Assembly (NCBI RefSeq): GCF_014898055.3
Contig: NW_023602073.1
Span: forward strand, 83,804,678-83,868,677
Source of the DNA: Talpa occidentalis
Lineage: Eukaryota; Chordata; Mammalia; Eulipotyphla; Talpidae
DNA: 64,000 nt
Reading direction: 5' to 3'
Shown: positions 45,507 to 58,699 of the stretch, in pieces
Position numbering within the stretch: the stretch's first letter is position 1
Layout: each line of letters opens with the position of its first letter
The notes under the pieces: generated by a model
Told to the model about the DNA's origin: nothing
Database searches by the model: none
Seen by the model: only the letters and a program-made list of their open reading frames with translations
Made by a program: the position numbers and the translations under genes

Positions 45507-48500
45507 TTAGATTATGTTGCATTTAAATTATTTTGGTCTAGTTAGGGATACATTTAGATAGTTTGCAGAAGTTTCAAGATAGAATGTAGCCACATATGCT
45601 GCAGGATTTCATTAAGCACCCATTCATGAGGGCATAGAGCATAGCAGGGTTCTGGGAGGAAGATTGGCTTCAGCCACACCTTAAGGATTATATAAGCAGA
45701 GAGGAACTATTACTGAAAGGAGAAATAGCATGTTAAAGTTGAAGAGAAGAGTTCAAAACTACTGTATAACTATTCCATGTCTCCATATCAGATGAATGTA
45801 CAGGGGTTTGAAAACTTCTGGGAATTTTACTGAGACTAAGTGCCTTCTCCCTCCTTTTTGCCTCTCTCACATCCCAGGAAGTACCCCTAATGATGAGAAT
45901 CAGAGGAGAGGAGCTACAAGGTAGAGATTCTGGGACAATTTACCAATCACACAGTAACACCTAGAGTGCAGCTATTTAAACCACTATGCCAGTGGCTATG
46001 CAGGCCATGCAAGAGATATTATCTTCCAGTATATTCAGAACCTTACTAATGTGCCACCTTTATTTCCCATGACTTTCATATCCCTACAGTCAAGGATTTG
46101 GAGCTTTGCCTTTTCACATGGCTTTATTAACAACTTCTGTCATCTATTTTTTGTCCTGTGCAATGGCAAAAGTGTTGAGTGATGGGCATAAAGTGGTGAC
46201 ATACATCTGAGGAGATGTGAACTATTCCCCTAAGTCAATACTGTGTTGTAAGTCAAAGTTACCACAATAAAAAAAAGCCAGCTAACTTTCAACCTTTCTA
46301 ACATTTTAATTGGCCTGAAAACAAAATATCTTCCCCTTTGTAGTGTTTGCACAGTAGAATAGTGACAGTTCAAGGAAAGGTGACTGAAATAGGAAACAGT
46401 AGTGGATGTGGTTGCAAAAGAAACTCACTACACCAAATGGTAGTGATGTTTTCCAAGTCTCTATTTAACAATCCAGAATAATATTTGCAAGTAGAGGGCT
46501 TTCACTTTAACAGATATGGTGAAACTGGTATCTATAACTCTGTAGAACTATGTGACTTGCATTAAAAATCTGATAAATAATGCTAATAATAACTAATAAT
46601 AAACTGAGTCACAGGTAATAATTAGAGGATCTGGTTAGTAAGTTGATACCTGGAAGTTATTGATCTGTATGAAGTCTACAAAAAAGAATCTAAAGGACAA
46701 GTATTTGGTAATTCTTATTTACTAGCATTCAGGAACAGAATGTTCTGATCACAAAAAACCATTACGCATTATTGAGTTGACATCTGCCCTAGGAAGGTGG
46801 ACCATTTCTCAGGGTTCTTGGTGATTATCTTTTCCTGCTTTGTTTTGATGTTATTTTATTTAGTGGTTCTTTGATTTTGAATTTGTTCCTTTCACCAAAC
46901 TTGTCTAGCAGAAGGGAAAGCCCTCCATGATAATGGCCCTCAGTTCTCAAACTAAGAATCTCTACTAGGACTTTCTACTTACAAGATATTTGAACTTCCA
47001 CATACACTTATTGTATCTGTATACAAACCCAGTGAGGTTGAGTGAACAGTGATTTTTATCATTGGAGTAGATGGAAAGGGAGAAGAATCAGAAAAGTCAT
47101 TTTGTTTGTTCAAGTTTAGTCAGTTGATATGTGCCAGGTCTGTGACATGAAAGCCAGCTGGCTGCCTCCTTCCATGATACTAGCTTCCTACGAGAGTTGA
47201 TAACATGCGGACCAAGAAGTGAGAGATGAGCTTTAAGGACAAAATTTGTGAATCTTTGTTGCAATTTATACTTCTACCAAACTATACTCTCCCCATTCTG
47301 CTATTTCCTTCTCCGTGTGCTTGTGTGAGTTCAGTTTCCATTCAGGAGCCCATTGGGTGACTCATATCCCTCTCACATACCCTGGAGGCTTTGGGGATGA
47401 CATCAGAGATGAGGGGGAGAGAAACTGTGACTTCTCCAGAGACAAACTTAGAGTAGGAGTGATTCCTTCATGTATATAGCCTGTGAAAGGAAGTGACAGT
47501 TCAGAGGTTTGTTAGAGTAGCCCGAAGAGGCAGTTATTTTGAATTCTCAATTTACCATGTCCTTGAATTTTAGGTGATTGGAAAAATGACTGGATTTGCC
47601 TGACTCAGTATAGTGGTGTTTGTAATTCTAGAAAGTTACTGCAAAAATGACTTGCTAAAAGGAATAGTAAGTCCTTGAAAGATACTGAGTTAACAACTAA
47701 ATGTGTCATAATGAATTAGATTTCTCAAGTCATTTTGAAATTTAATCAATCAAATCAGAGACTAACCTCTTTGAATCAGTCAGGTTTAGTGAAAACATTT
47801 TCTACGTTCTCTGTTTCTTAGTGGTTAACAGATCCAATTCTCTAGATGAGACTCTTCTTGGGGTATGGCTTTCCCCCCTGTTTTTGACAACATATAGTTA
47901 GTTATTGATAAATATATTATATTAAGAAAATCTTTAAAATTAAATCTTCAAAGAAATTTCTATGTGAGAACTGTGGGCAAATTCAATCATACTTAGGATC
48001 ATACCTAATGATCAAAAACATTCTATAAAAATGTAAAAGGGAATTTGACATTAAAATTTATATTTATGCATTAAAGGTAGACTAGAGGTTTAAGAAATTG
48101 AATTATTAAAATGCCACAAAATCTGTGGTGTTCACATAGAAACCTTTTGAAAGCAAACCTCATCAAGTAACAAGTTAATTATTCTTTCTTGTTTTAAACT
48201 GACAGTTATGGGGTTTAAAATGTATTCACTAGCTTAAGGAAGAACATATTTGTTGGTAATTTTGTATCTTTCGATGTAAAAGTTTGTCACCTAGTTTCAG
48301 CTCAAATTGATTCCTTTAGGCCTATTCATTTTTCTTCTCAGAGGAGCAACAGTGTAAAATGCTGAAACTCTCATTATATTTTTTCATGAAATGCCACGTG
48401 CCTCTGGAGCTGCATAGCTTCCATGATTATGTACTTTATGTTCTGCCAATTTTGATTCATTTTTATTCCTTATGAAATCTTTGTACCAGAAGATTTAGGA

Positions 48501-51500
48501 GTAAAAAAGATTTGCAACAATAACTCTCTACTGCACATGAACCTTTTGCTTCCTATTGTTTTTATATACTTTAGTATAAAAAGATAAATCTCTTCAGAAA
48601 TGATATATTGTAAGGCCCCCAGAGCACTTCCCCAATATCAAGACTGAAAGGCAAAAGCCTCAAACTGAAAGTTAGAAGTTTAAAATACCCTGATTAGTGT
48701 TTGTCATCTAAATTTAGCTATAGTACATGGACAGGTTTTTAATTAGGAAAGTGTGAAAACAAATGGAATCCTAAGCAAATTTCTTATTTTGGAATATGCT
48801 TGTGATTCTGAGACTGAAAATTTGCAAGAACGTGCCTTAGGTCTGTGAAACTTTTTTTTTAACAGAAAAGAATTGGGGAGCAATATATTTTAATTTGTTT
48901 CCAAATGGGGGTATTTGTTTAAATATCACAGGGTTCATTCCCACTTACTGATTGGAAAGTAGGTTATTTTCATTTGGAATCTGCTTCTTGATACCTTTTT
49001 GACCCTTTTGAAGTTTCCTGGTAGGTAAACACATATTGAAACTCCCCCTTTCTTCAAGTGGAGTCAGTAGCAGACAAACAAACTTACCATCATAGTCTAA
49101 AACTTTTTGAGAGGTAGATGTGAACATACTCGAAACTATGCATTTTTAATAATTATTTATTTGAATGTTTTAGATGCACACCTTAGATTTATATGATGGT
49201 ATAATGCAATATTTCAATAAAATAAATATAGTAAGGAGTACTTTATTAACATTATCAAAAAAGAGAAAACCTAAGGCAATATTATTTATAATCCCTTAGA
49301 TAGAACCTCGAACTCTTGGAAATGGTAAGAGAAGTCCCTAGTAATCTGTTTTTCAATTCTGAGAATTTTCTTTTCTTGGCTTGGTCACACTTGGGAGCAT
49401 TCAAATGAATTCAACAGAATTGAATTTAAATCACTGTTGTAAGTATAGTAGAGGACACAATAGTTAAGCAAGACAATGTACGCTATGCTTCCAGAGCATT
49501 TCTCACATGACACTGACAGAATTCTGCAAGAACACTTATCTTTATTGCAATTGTGCTGCTTTCTCCTCCTTGCAATAGCTACTTTCTAAATTCCTGGAAT
49601 ATAGGCCAGATCTTGTATATCTCTATAACCAACTGGTAGCACATTGTCAAGAACATAGTTGATACAGAGTGTTAAGAAGAAAATGATGAATTTTATTTTG
49701 TAATAGGAATAAAATATATTAATACTATTCAGCATAATTTTTTGATTAATCCAACCTTTCTAGGCCTGCTAGATTAAAATAATAATAAGGAAGAAAACTC
49801 CTAGGTTCTCTTCTAAATAAGTCAAGATCTACCAAATATGCTAGAGGTAACATCTAAAATATATTACTAATATTTCCTTCTTACTTTACTTTCATAACCA
49901 TAAGTGATATGCTAGTTGGCCAAGAGCCATCTTTTGGCAGAAGGTGATGTGATAAACTAAAACAGGATGAACATAAAAGAAAATAAGGGTAATATGCAAT
50001 TTTGGACACTCAACATAGGAGAATATTTTTTCAAGCTATACTGTTTCAGAAAAAAGATTTTCCAGATTTCTTTCTCATTTAGCCTATCAAGGCTTTAATA
50101 TGACTTTGAAGTCAGTCAAAAGGATGTGACTCTGGGAAAGTAAAAGGACACTCAAGCTGTTTCAGTTTCTGGGGATTATGGCACAAGTGGAAAAGCACAA
50201 GGAGAGAGAGCTAATCAGTTGTATATTCCTGAATTTTCCTTTAGCTCACTAACAATTGGTTTAGTTTTGTAAAAGTTGATAAGTAAGGGTCTTATGATAG
50301 GTGCTACAGAGAGCCTTTTGCCTCCACTATTAGTTTTGGACTCTGGAAAGTATGCTTTCTTCATCTTTCCTTAAATAACCAGGAACTTGACAATATTAAC
50401 TTGAAGACTCAGTGAGATTATAAAAGCATAAGCATTTTAGCTTGCCCCAGCTACCCTGTATTATCTTGGGACATGGATGCTGAGGTCATGTATACAGGGC
50501 CGTGGCCCTATTCCTTCCTTGTTGGTAACAGAAGCCAAAGGTAAAAGACCAGCCAGGACACTGAATGGAAGAAGTGTGTAGGCTCCAGGCCATTCAGGCA
50601 GTAGAGCTGAGAAGTTACCCAATTAGCAGGCCACTCCACTCAGGTCTGCCGAAGCCAGGCCAGACAGTACATTCGACCAGCCATGAATAAGCTAGGCAGC
50701 AACCAGCTAAATAACACATGATCCCCAAGACTATATATGACTAAAGTAGATGACCAGTAGGTGAGCAAATTGAAGGATATCTAGTCACATATAGATGAAT
50801 ATATTAGTTTTTGCCTGGACATCCAAATTGTAATTAAATCCTTCAATTATGAGAGCAGTGATTGTTAACCTAAATCTGGGAACAGAATGGTCTTGTTTCA
50901 ACATCCAGACAGTATTACTATAGAGCAAGGTCTCTCTTTATAGCTACTTGAAGTAGTGTACTTGCAATCTGTAATCAAAAAATATGTAACTTATAGGAGA
51001 GGCTATTGCTGCTTAAATCCTCTGAGATTTGTCATTACAGGTTACATTACGAACAGACTGAGGACATTTATTTTGAGGGTCAGGACAGGTAGGTAATGAT
51101 TATCTTCATTCACTCTAGAATATTACAATAATGACTTTAAATCAATAACATAAGATTCTAGTTAGAAATGCTTGTTCTACTTTGTGCAGCAGGAGACAGC
51201 AATTTATTGTTTATTAAATTTAATTTACATGTATGATATCCTTTAATTCTTATAATCAGAGAATAGAAATTGCAAGTCTGTACTTGAAGAAAACTGACTT
51301 TTCAAGTGCATGTGTAAATTGAAAAATATTACAATTAAGAGGAAGGGGCCTATAGTTATGGGTGATTGTTTATCATGGGTAAGAACATTACATGAATGAT
51401 GAGAATTCATATGTAAACCCCATCAAGTGGATATTAATATGTATGTCATATAAATGAGAAAGATGAATGGTTTACTTAAGATTACACAGCACAATTAGAA

Positions 51501-51994
51501 TACAGGTCTGATCTAACTTAAATGCTACTGTTCTTTTCACTCTTAGAGCTTTCCTTATAATTGTGTCTGTTTGAAATCAATTTGACCACTGTAAAATTCA
51601 TATTATAGCACCTCATATATTATTTATAACCTCATATATTATTTGAAGGATGAAAAAGCAAATCAAAACATAATATATTGAAATGCATTCTAAATTATCC
51701 AAGGCTTTATTGCTCTATCTTTAACCCTCTTATCTTTCAGGGGTTAAGTGAGATATTAAAAGGCCTTGGCATATACTAGACTCTTAAATAATTTTACTTA
51801 TTTCTCCCCCTGTAAACCCAGAATGAATACATTTAATTTACATAGAGGGTAACATGTACACAAGCAGACACACATTTCTTCTTTATATTTTCTGTGTTTA
51901 TACATTAATATAATATAGTTAATTTCACTGTCACTATAAAACTATAAAGACTAAAAATAAAATGTTAGCACAATTTTACACTGGATTTTTTAAT
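45507..51994. other. Long AT-rich non-genic stretch
   Basis: No gene is supported over about 6.5 kb. About 49590-49695 (CCTGGAATATAGGCCAGATC, then GTAGCACATTGTCAAGAACA) may be a decayed L2 3' end. About 51440-51530 (TTACTTAAGATTACACAGCA) may be MIR. About 51610-51645 holds a tandem pair of CCTCATATATTATTT. 46225-46275 ends in an A-run and could be a LINE tail. All are weak. Confidence 0.35.
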
Positions 51995-52009
51995 AGATGC
52001 AAAATAATT

Positions 52010-52259
52010 AAAAAAATTATTTTTGCATCAAAAACTGGGGTGTGGACCAGAAGTTCTTAGGCAGGGGTTATGAGATTATTCACCAGAGATAGTGGGGAGC
52101 AGAACAGGATGATCCACTGGAATACACCTCTGAGGGGAGCAACGGGCAAGACAGAAGAGGTCTGCTGGGCTGTGTGGATTAGCTCCCTGGCAGGGGATTG
52201 AACTCAGGCATAGTGGGGATAGCACTGAAACTTAACCCCTAGGCCACCAGGGAGGCCCA
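52010..52259 (-). mobile_element. tRNA-headed SINE, older type
   Basis: Diverged older copy: AACTGGGGTGTGGACCAG at the left, CCACCAGGGAGGCCC at the right. TSD AGATGCAAAATAATT is exact at 51995-52009 and 52260-52274. The segment between GATTGAACTC and the head is shortened. Confidence 0.88.
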
Positions 52260-52274
52260 AGATGCAAAATAATT

Positions 52275-54838
52275 TTAGAAGAAGTTCTTACAAAGAACAT
52301 TTAAATGAATTCTTAAATGAGGAGAAACATTACAATTATCAAGCCTAAAAATCTTGATTTTATTCAAATTATAAAACTTTATTTTGGTGTCAGTTGACCA
52401 TATATTGTTATTATTGCTGCTGTTCACAAAAATGGCATTGAGTATAGTCAGAAGAGAGAATTTAAATGTATTTTAAAATTTAAAATGTTTAAAAATAAGA
52501 TGTCAAATTGTAGTTTTTAAAAACTGTATAGTTAGGGAAAATATATCTTTGTATATGCATGAAGCACACTTTGCAGTGCTGGGCAATGGAATGCCTGCAT
52601 AGCCTTCTTGCTCCCAAGGATTTCAGCCAGTCCATCTGGTCATCTAATAGGGGGGTTGAAGACTGTGGGGGATCTCGCAGACCATATGTGCTGTAATACC
52701 TAGGAACAACTGGAGCTTGGCTAATGACTTAGCAAGAACCTAAATTTGGATTTAACTTGTTTTTATTGAGCAGAACCCAAACTTCAGTTATTTTTATACA
52801 TTTTTTCTTTATATATCATTAACTTTGAAATGGTGCAGCAAAAATAAAAAATACACTTTTTTCACTACAGACATGTTTTAAGTGAACTGTTCAACTGATG
52901 TCATGCCTTTCATTCTTTGGAAAATAATTTAAAGCCCAAAGAAATAATGCTGTAGTTCTTTTGTGCTCACAGGTATCAAGAACTGTATCCCATCAGTTGG
53001 CACTGGTATTATAGCTGTGAATGGATGACCTGGGTTACTTCACTGAGCCAACATTGTCTTTAACAACTGAGCCAACATTGTCCAGAGCTGAGGTTAAAAA
53101 AAAAAAAAATAGACACAAAGATGTGCTGTCACTGAAATTGTGGTATAAGCCAAGGGGAGGGATTAAACCTAGGAGCAGGCAAAACGAGACTCAAAATAGA
53201 TGCAAAATGTAGGTCTGATTAGATAACCACCCAAATCATGAGATAATGGAGTTCTCCCTGAATCTTCAGCCTGCTGTCTGTTCCTGGACAAACATCCTCT
53301 TTAGTGAGAGGTCATCTCATTTAAACAGTTTACCTTCTTCATGTCACTTTATCACTATTTACAAATATAGCAAAATTCATCACCTGAGAATAGGGCTTGG
53401 GAGATAAAAAAGAGTAAGGAGCATTTAGAGGAGATGATAATATTCTGAACTGGTTTCCCCTTTTAATTCTTATTCTAAAGTATGTTACCCATTTAAAATC
53501 ACCAACAATTTGCCTCATCTCTAATTTCACATTGATCATTAGACATAATGAAAAAATTTCAGTGATATTAAAAGGTTATTTCACAGTTCAATGTTGTTGC
53601 AAAATGAAGGAAATTCATTTTATATATGATAAGCAGAAGGATATCTTTAAGATGACTGATGCATTTACTTTGACGAAATTTTATGTTTCCAAAGAGGGAG
53701 ATCAGATGTTTTTATCTGCATAACTGCTATTCTACCCCAGTATCCTTGTGAGCAATTTGCTCTGGATTAAGAAGCATTAATTTTGATCCTCCTCTTTAGG
53801 TTTCATATATCAAAGACTATATCTCATATTTAGAAGCAAATTAAAAGTCCAATTAGGCTTTACATAAGTGCCAACATCTATTTAATTTCTTTTTACAGGT
53901 TAGAAATCAGAAGGGTATGGAGTTTTTATCTTAATTTGTATTGTGTTGCTTTAAATTGCAGCTACTTCTGGTTTGTGATATAAAAACTGGTAAATATGCC
54001 AGGAAAATGCCACATTTAATTCAGCAATGTGTTGTCAGATTGTTAGGAAGCAATTTTTTTTTTCTTGAATACAAGTGAAATCATCTGAGTAATATTAACT
54101 TCTATGCTTTAAATTGGTCTTGGATTACTCTCAACATCACACTTAATGGAGGATTACAAAAAGTGTGAACTAATTCTTAAGTGTATGGAGGGTCAAGAAT
54201 ATCTTAAGCTCTCAATTACTTGTTAATTTATTTTTCAGCAGGCTTTATGGTCATCACTAAAATTTTGTGGACACTGCTATAAACAGTGCTTTTAAGACTG
54301 TAACAGTGTTGTCATAAGGATAAGATATATTTCTGTTACTGGTTCTAGATTTTGGATGCTGATTTCACATGAAACAGAACCTCCCATTTCTGAGCAACTG
54401 TAGTTAAGAGGACAGCCTGATACTTTCATTCAAGATAAAGACAATATAAAAAAAAAATAATGAACAAGTTGGATGGTGAAATTATGATTGCTGAGCTAGA
54501 TTTAAAAAATGAAATCAAGACTCCAGATCACAAGTGTTTCTGAACCAAGGATCTTGTGGGGCTTTTCCCTGAAATGTTTATGGCACTGAATAAATTTACT
54601 GATAAATTCAATAAATATTTATTGTTGTTTTGTGTAGAAACCAGAGCCCAGTCAAGAGATGTCAAGTATCTCTCAGCAGGAAGAACTTTACCAATCATTT
54701 AGAAATCTAGTCAATGGTTACTTACATTGAATTTTCTCTCTTCATATAACTAATGTGATTTTTGTCTCTTGGGATAAACCAAAATGGTATAAAACAAAAT
54801 TAGAAGTACCATAGTAGTGGCAACTACATAAAACAGGG
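52275..54838. other. AT-rich non-genic stretch
   Basis: No gene. ACTGAGCCAACATTGTC occurs twice within 45 bp (about 53042 and 53067), just before a 13-A run at about 53097. Otherwise unique-looking. Confidence 0.4.
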
Positions 54839-54879
54839 TTGAAGAAGCAAAGGGGAAAGATGAATCAAAACTTAGAAAG

Positions 54880-55350
54880 TTTGAGGAGTTTCACAAAACA
54901 TGCATCTGAGGAGGAGCAGCTGCTTGCCTCATACAGGTTCTCTGAAATAGGGATTGACCCTCTGAGGCTGAGATCAGACTGCAGAGTTTTGAATAGAAGG
55001 CCCAGGCAGCTATGCTGGTTTCTTGATCAGAAACTATATTGTATAAAATTTCATAATGATAAATAAGACATCCTATAAATCTACAGGTTTCAGTGTCAGC
55101 ATGTGCATGATGGGCAAGGAAGGTGGAGCCATATCCAGAATACATGTCTCTTTCATTGAGGGCCATGTCTTGCTCCATGGTGGAAGAGTTCTGGTCTAAT
55201 CAATCTTCTGTCTACTGGCTCGTTGTTACTCTGGACCATGGTGTCACATTAGGATCTCTGTTTTCACTTCTGCTCTTGTCTGGTAGAGCTCTCCACAGAG
55301 ATGATAGCAGGTCAGCCTTACTTAGGGTCATTTTGTACATGGGCCCCTTA
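54880..55350 (-). pseudogene. ERV-L pol fragment: integrase region, antisense
   Basis: On the minus strand the sequence reads as the integrase core of ERV-L type elements. MEQDMALNERDMYSGYG (about 55130-55178) is followed further on by an SDQ motif at the second catalytic-aspartate region (about 55030). Upstream is a decayed N-terminal portion (about 55190-55350), with stops separating the two. The stretch ends near 54880. It is opposite in strand to the ERV-L provirus that starts 2 kb further on. Confidence 0.7.
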
Positions 55351-55544
55351 GGCAAGTATTGAGTGTCTAAACAAAATGACATAAAAAATCTTATTTACCA
55401 TTTTCTCTGTACTAAATAGCCTTTGGTGAATATTCATTTGGACAACAAATCCCTATATCTTGTGATTATTCTGAGATGTACATGTACGTAATTCTTAACC
55501 ATATTACCTAATTACCATGCTTTGAGCTGTTCTTCTTTTATCTT

Positions 55545-55765
55545 TTTAAAATTAATTTATTTTCTAAATTGAGGTAACATTGGCTTTCATCATTGTTGGT
55601 ATTTTGAAAGTTCTTGATTCCCCCCACCCTGCCATGCGCCCCATGAGGAATTGCCACTGTAGTGTACCCACCACCACTGTAGTGTGCCCTTCCCTTTTTG
55701 CTCTTACCCTTCTCCACCCCTCCTCCTTTGGATGCTTCAGTTCCAAAGTCACAATGCTGTTCTTT
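55545..55765 (-). mobile_element. Old L1 3'-end-like fragment, antisense
   Basis: AAATTGAGGTAACATTGGCT, then a C-rich tract (CCCCCCACCCTGCCATGCGC) and TCCACCCCTCCTCC, resembles the antisense 3' UTR of old L1 families. It contains a short tandem pair (CCACTGTAGTGTACCCA/CCACTGTAGTGTGCCCT). Confidence 0.5.
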
Positions 55766-57356
55766 CTATATCCCTAAATTCAATTAAATCATTAATTACT
55801 GCCTATCAATCAATGCAGATATGTACTTCTAACCATTTATTTTCAGACACACTGGGAAACCAAATATACCACACAAGGATCTTCCTGCTGAGAGATTTGC
55901 CTTTCCTATCTCCTTTAGGTCATCTGTAACTGGGATTTTAATGATACATTCTGTTTTGGTACCAGCATTGCATCAGAACCATTATAAAGCAGGCCTATTA
56001 TTTTTCTCCTCCATTAAATGGTCCTAAGAAACTCCCCCCAGATACTGAAATGTGAATTGAGGGAGGAGATTCAGTGCAGTGGGAGTCAGTTCCAGAGTCT
56101 GAGATTTGTGTTTATGCAAAGTATTGATGGACCTACACAAGCTTAATCTCTTAAATATCATTTCTAGTTGTTGATATATTACAGATATACATGGTTGACA
56201 TTAAATTTGCTGAGTTGAACAATAGTCATTATTGATGGTCAATTGATTGTCACATGATTATTTTCAATTTCTATCAAAACCTTCTAGTAAGGTAGGAGTT
56301 GTTTTTCAAGAGAAGGGTTATTTGATAAAATTTCCTAGAGCTTTTATTCTTTATAGTTGTTTGCCAGATTATCCATATAACACCCCTAATTTCCATGCAC
56401 ATTTTTACAATCATTGGATCTGCTGGGCCTCTAGGCACAAGTGCACTGACTTACTACATTTTTCCTCTTACTTTTCTTTTTACTCCAAAATAAAAGACTT
56501 ATGTGCTACTTGGTAGATGAGTTAAGTTGACACAATTAACAAGGAATTTGTTCCATTACAAACTGAAGAAATGCACATTAAGCATTAATTTTTGCTACCT
56601 TTTTGTTGTAGGTAGTGTTCTACATAGTGGAAGGGATACTTCAGCATGCTCTAGATTACTTCACTGAATGGTGCATGCCTCAGTTTTTGTGTAGTTTGTT
56701 ATCAGTGCTGTCATTCAAATATGCTATGCTAAGATATTAAAAAGTATTGTTGCATCATCTAATAGGCTACACTTGACAATATTTTAATTATGCAGTGGCA
56801 AATGATACATTGGGGGGAACATATAGATCTCTTTGGACTATTTTATGTTAAAGGAGGTGAGTTGACTTGGTCCTGATGTGAGAAGGTGAAGGCTACTTTT
56901 GTTCCTGTCAGGTAAAGTAATGCTTCTGAAATTTTTTAAAACTTGTATGAAAGAGAAAGATTTATCTAGATCATATCTCTGTAATGAATTCCAGTATTGT
57001 AGTTGACTTGCTTTGGTAAAAATAATACATCTGGATTACCAGCTGCAATTGAAGTCACCAAATTGATTAATGTTATAAATCAGCAACTCTCCAAAATCCA
57101 TCCACCTGTATGGGCAAAACAGGGGACCTCAATGAGGGTGTGATTTTTATCACAACTTTTGCATTTTTTTCAAGTCTTTGATGATAGCACTAATCTCTAA
57201 TTTGTTAGGATATGATATTTTTCGTTTAATACATTGGTGGCAAAGGGACATTTTTAAGAACTTCTACTTGGGATTTTTTTTACCATAATAACCTCTGTTC
57301 ATATTGGAGATGCAATAATGAATATGAGAAATCCACTATAGTGCTATAGTGAAGTC
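55766..57356. other. AT-rich non-genic stretch
   Basis: No gene recognised. 57040-57340 borders the ERV-L 5' LTR and could belong to a retroviral element, but I could not place it. Confidence 0.35.
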
Positions 57357-57740
57357 TGTGTTGACTGCTTAGATGCTTTTTTAAGACTGGGAATGTTAGC
57401 TGCAGCTCCTTCAGAAAATTTCCTCAGCTAAATCAGCTTCATCTAAACTTGCATCTACCCCCTGCAAGCATCCTACATCCAGTGATTGGTAAATATAGTG
57501 GTATGAAGGGATAAAAGTCCAGATTATTTTGCCTTGATTTGGGATGTCTGTGTATAGTCATGCCATCTTAGTATTTGTGATTAACTGGGGCTATACTGTA
57601 AGTGCATCAAATCTGAACCCAAATTCTTGCCCAATTCTGCTTCCCTTGCTCCCTGCAAATATTGCTCCAGAGAGCAATCACAAAAAGCACTCCTGAATAA
57701 ACAGGAGTTTCCTGAGAACTTGAGAAATGTTTGTTGATAT
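57357..57740 (+). repeat. ERV-L 5' LTR (approximate)
   Basis: Shares, in order with the 3' copy, GTTAGCTG, a CATCCTA(C/T)ATCCA block, TTGCCTTGATTTG, GCTTCCCTTGCTCCCTGCAA and AATAAACAGGAGTTTC. CCTGAATAAACAGG supplies the poly(A) signal. The two copies are strongly diverged, so integration was ancient. Confidence 0.6.
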
Positions 57741-57812
57741 TAGGAGTTATCCAACCAAGCAGATTTTGGAGTTAAATAACCAGCAGTCTAATTGGGAGTG
57801 ATCTCACTCATG

Positions 57813-57815
<3 letters not shown>

Positions 57816-57863
<48 letters not shown>
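57816..57863. repeat. (AT)24 microsatellite
   Basis: 48 bp of pure AT dinucleotides just inside the provirus after the 5' LTR. It is the longest simple repeat in the window. Confidence 0.95.
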
Positions 57864-57867
<4 letters not shown>

Positions 57868-58405
57868 CCCTTGCATGTAGCTAAAAATTTCTCCAGGGGT
57901 ATCAGGACAAGTTAGCAGTGGAAGGAACTGCATTGGCAGGTGAAATCTTTCAAATAGTTGAAAGGTAAGAGAAAAATAGCATTTGCAAGGACTATGGAAT
58001 GAAATACTTGCTGCTGGTGGTCAATAAATGTATTGTAGAAAGTCAGTGAAGGATAAATATGATTAATTGTCAATTTAATGCAAAGTGTGAAAGCCAGAAA
58101 GCGTCTTTGACATCCTACAAAGAGACTTTCATCAATTACATTGTAAAAGCATAAGAATGAACAAACAGTGAGATCAAGCCCTGAATTTAATTATAAGAAT
58201 GGTAAAGATTAAAAAGATGTTAATTGCCAACTTCAACAAATCTGTACTGTCGAAGTCAAGACCCTGATTTGAAAAAATTTGGAACTGTGAGACATGAATT
58301 GAGACATTTGGCTCAAAACCCTTGAAAATATTAAATCTCTAAACTCTGGAATTTTTCTGAACTCTGTGATTCTTCATCATCACTGGGTAGTATTTTCTCA
58401 TTTCT

Positions 58406-58699
58406 TTCTTTCTTTTGAAAATCAGATTGATTTATTTATGCATACAAGAGTTGGGGTACAGGCCAGAAATGTGTATGTGGCGGGGGTGGGGGCAGTGAGA
58501 GGATTCATGAGAGACAAAGTAGGGAACAGAATAGGCAGATTGACTGAAGTACACTGCTGAGGGGAGCAGCGGGAGAGTCAGGAGAGGTCTGCTGCGCCAT
58601 GTGGGTTGCTCCCTGGATGGCCAGGATCGTGCTTGTGCTGCAGAGGCTGCGAGTACATCACAGATTGCGTCTTGACCCCTTGTGCCACCAGGGAGGCCC
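58406..58699 (-). mobile_element. tRNA-headed SINE, older type
   Basis: Older marker GAGTTGGGGTACAGGCC at the left, head complement CCACCAGGGAGGCCC at the right. TSD TATTTTCTCATTTCTT is exact at 58390-58405 and 58701-58716. It lies in the gag-like part of the provirus and so is younger than it. Confidence 0.9.
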
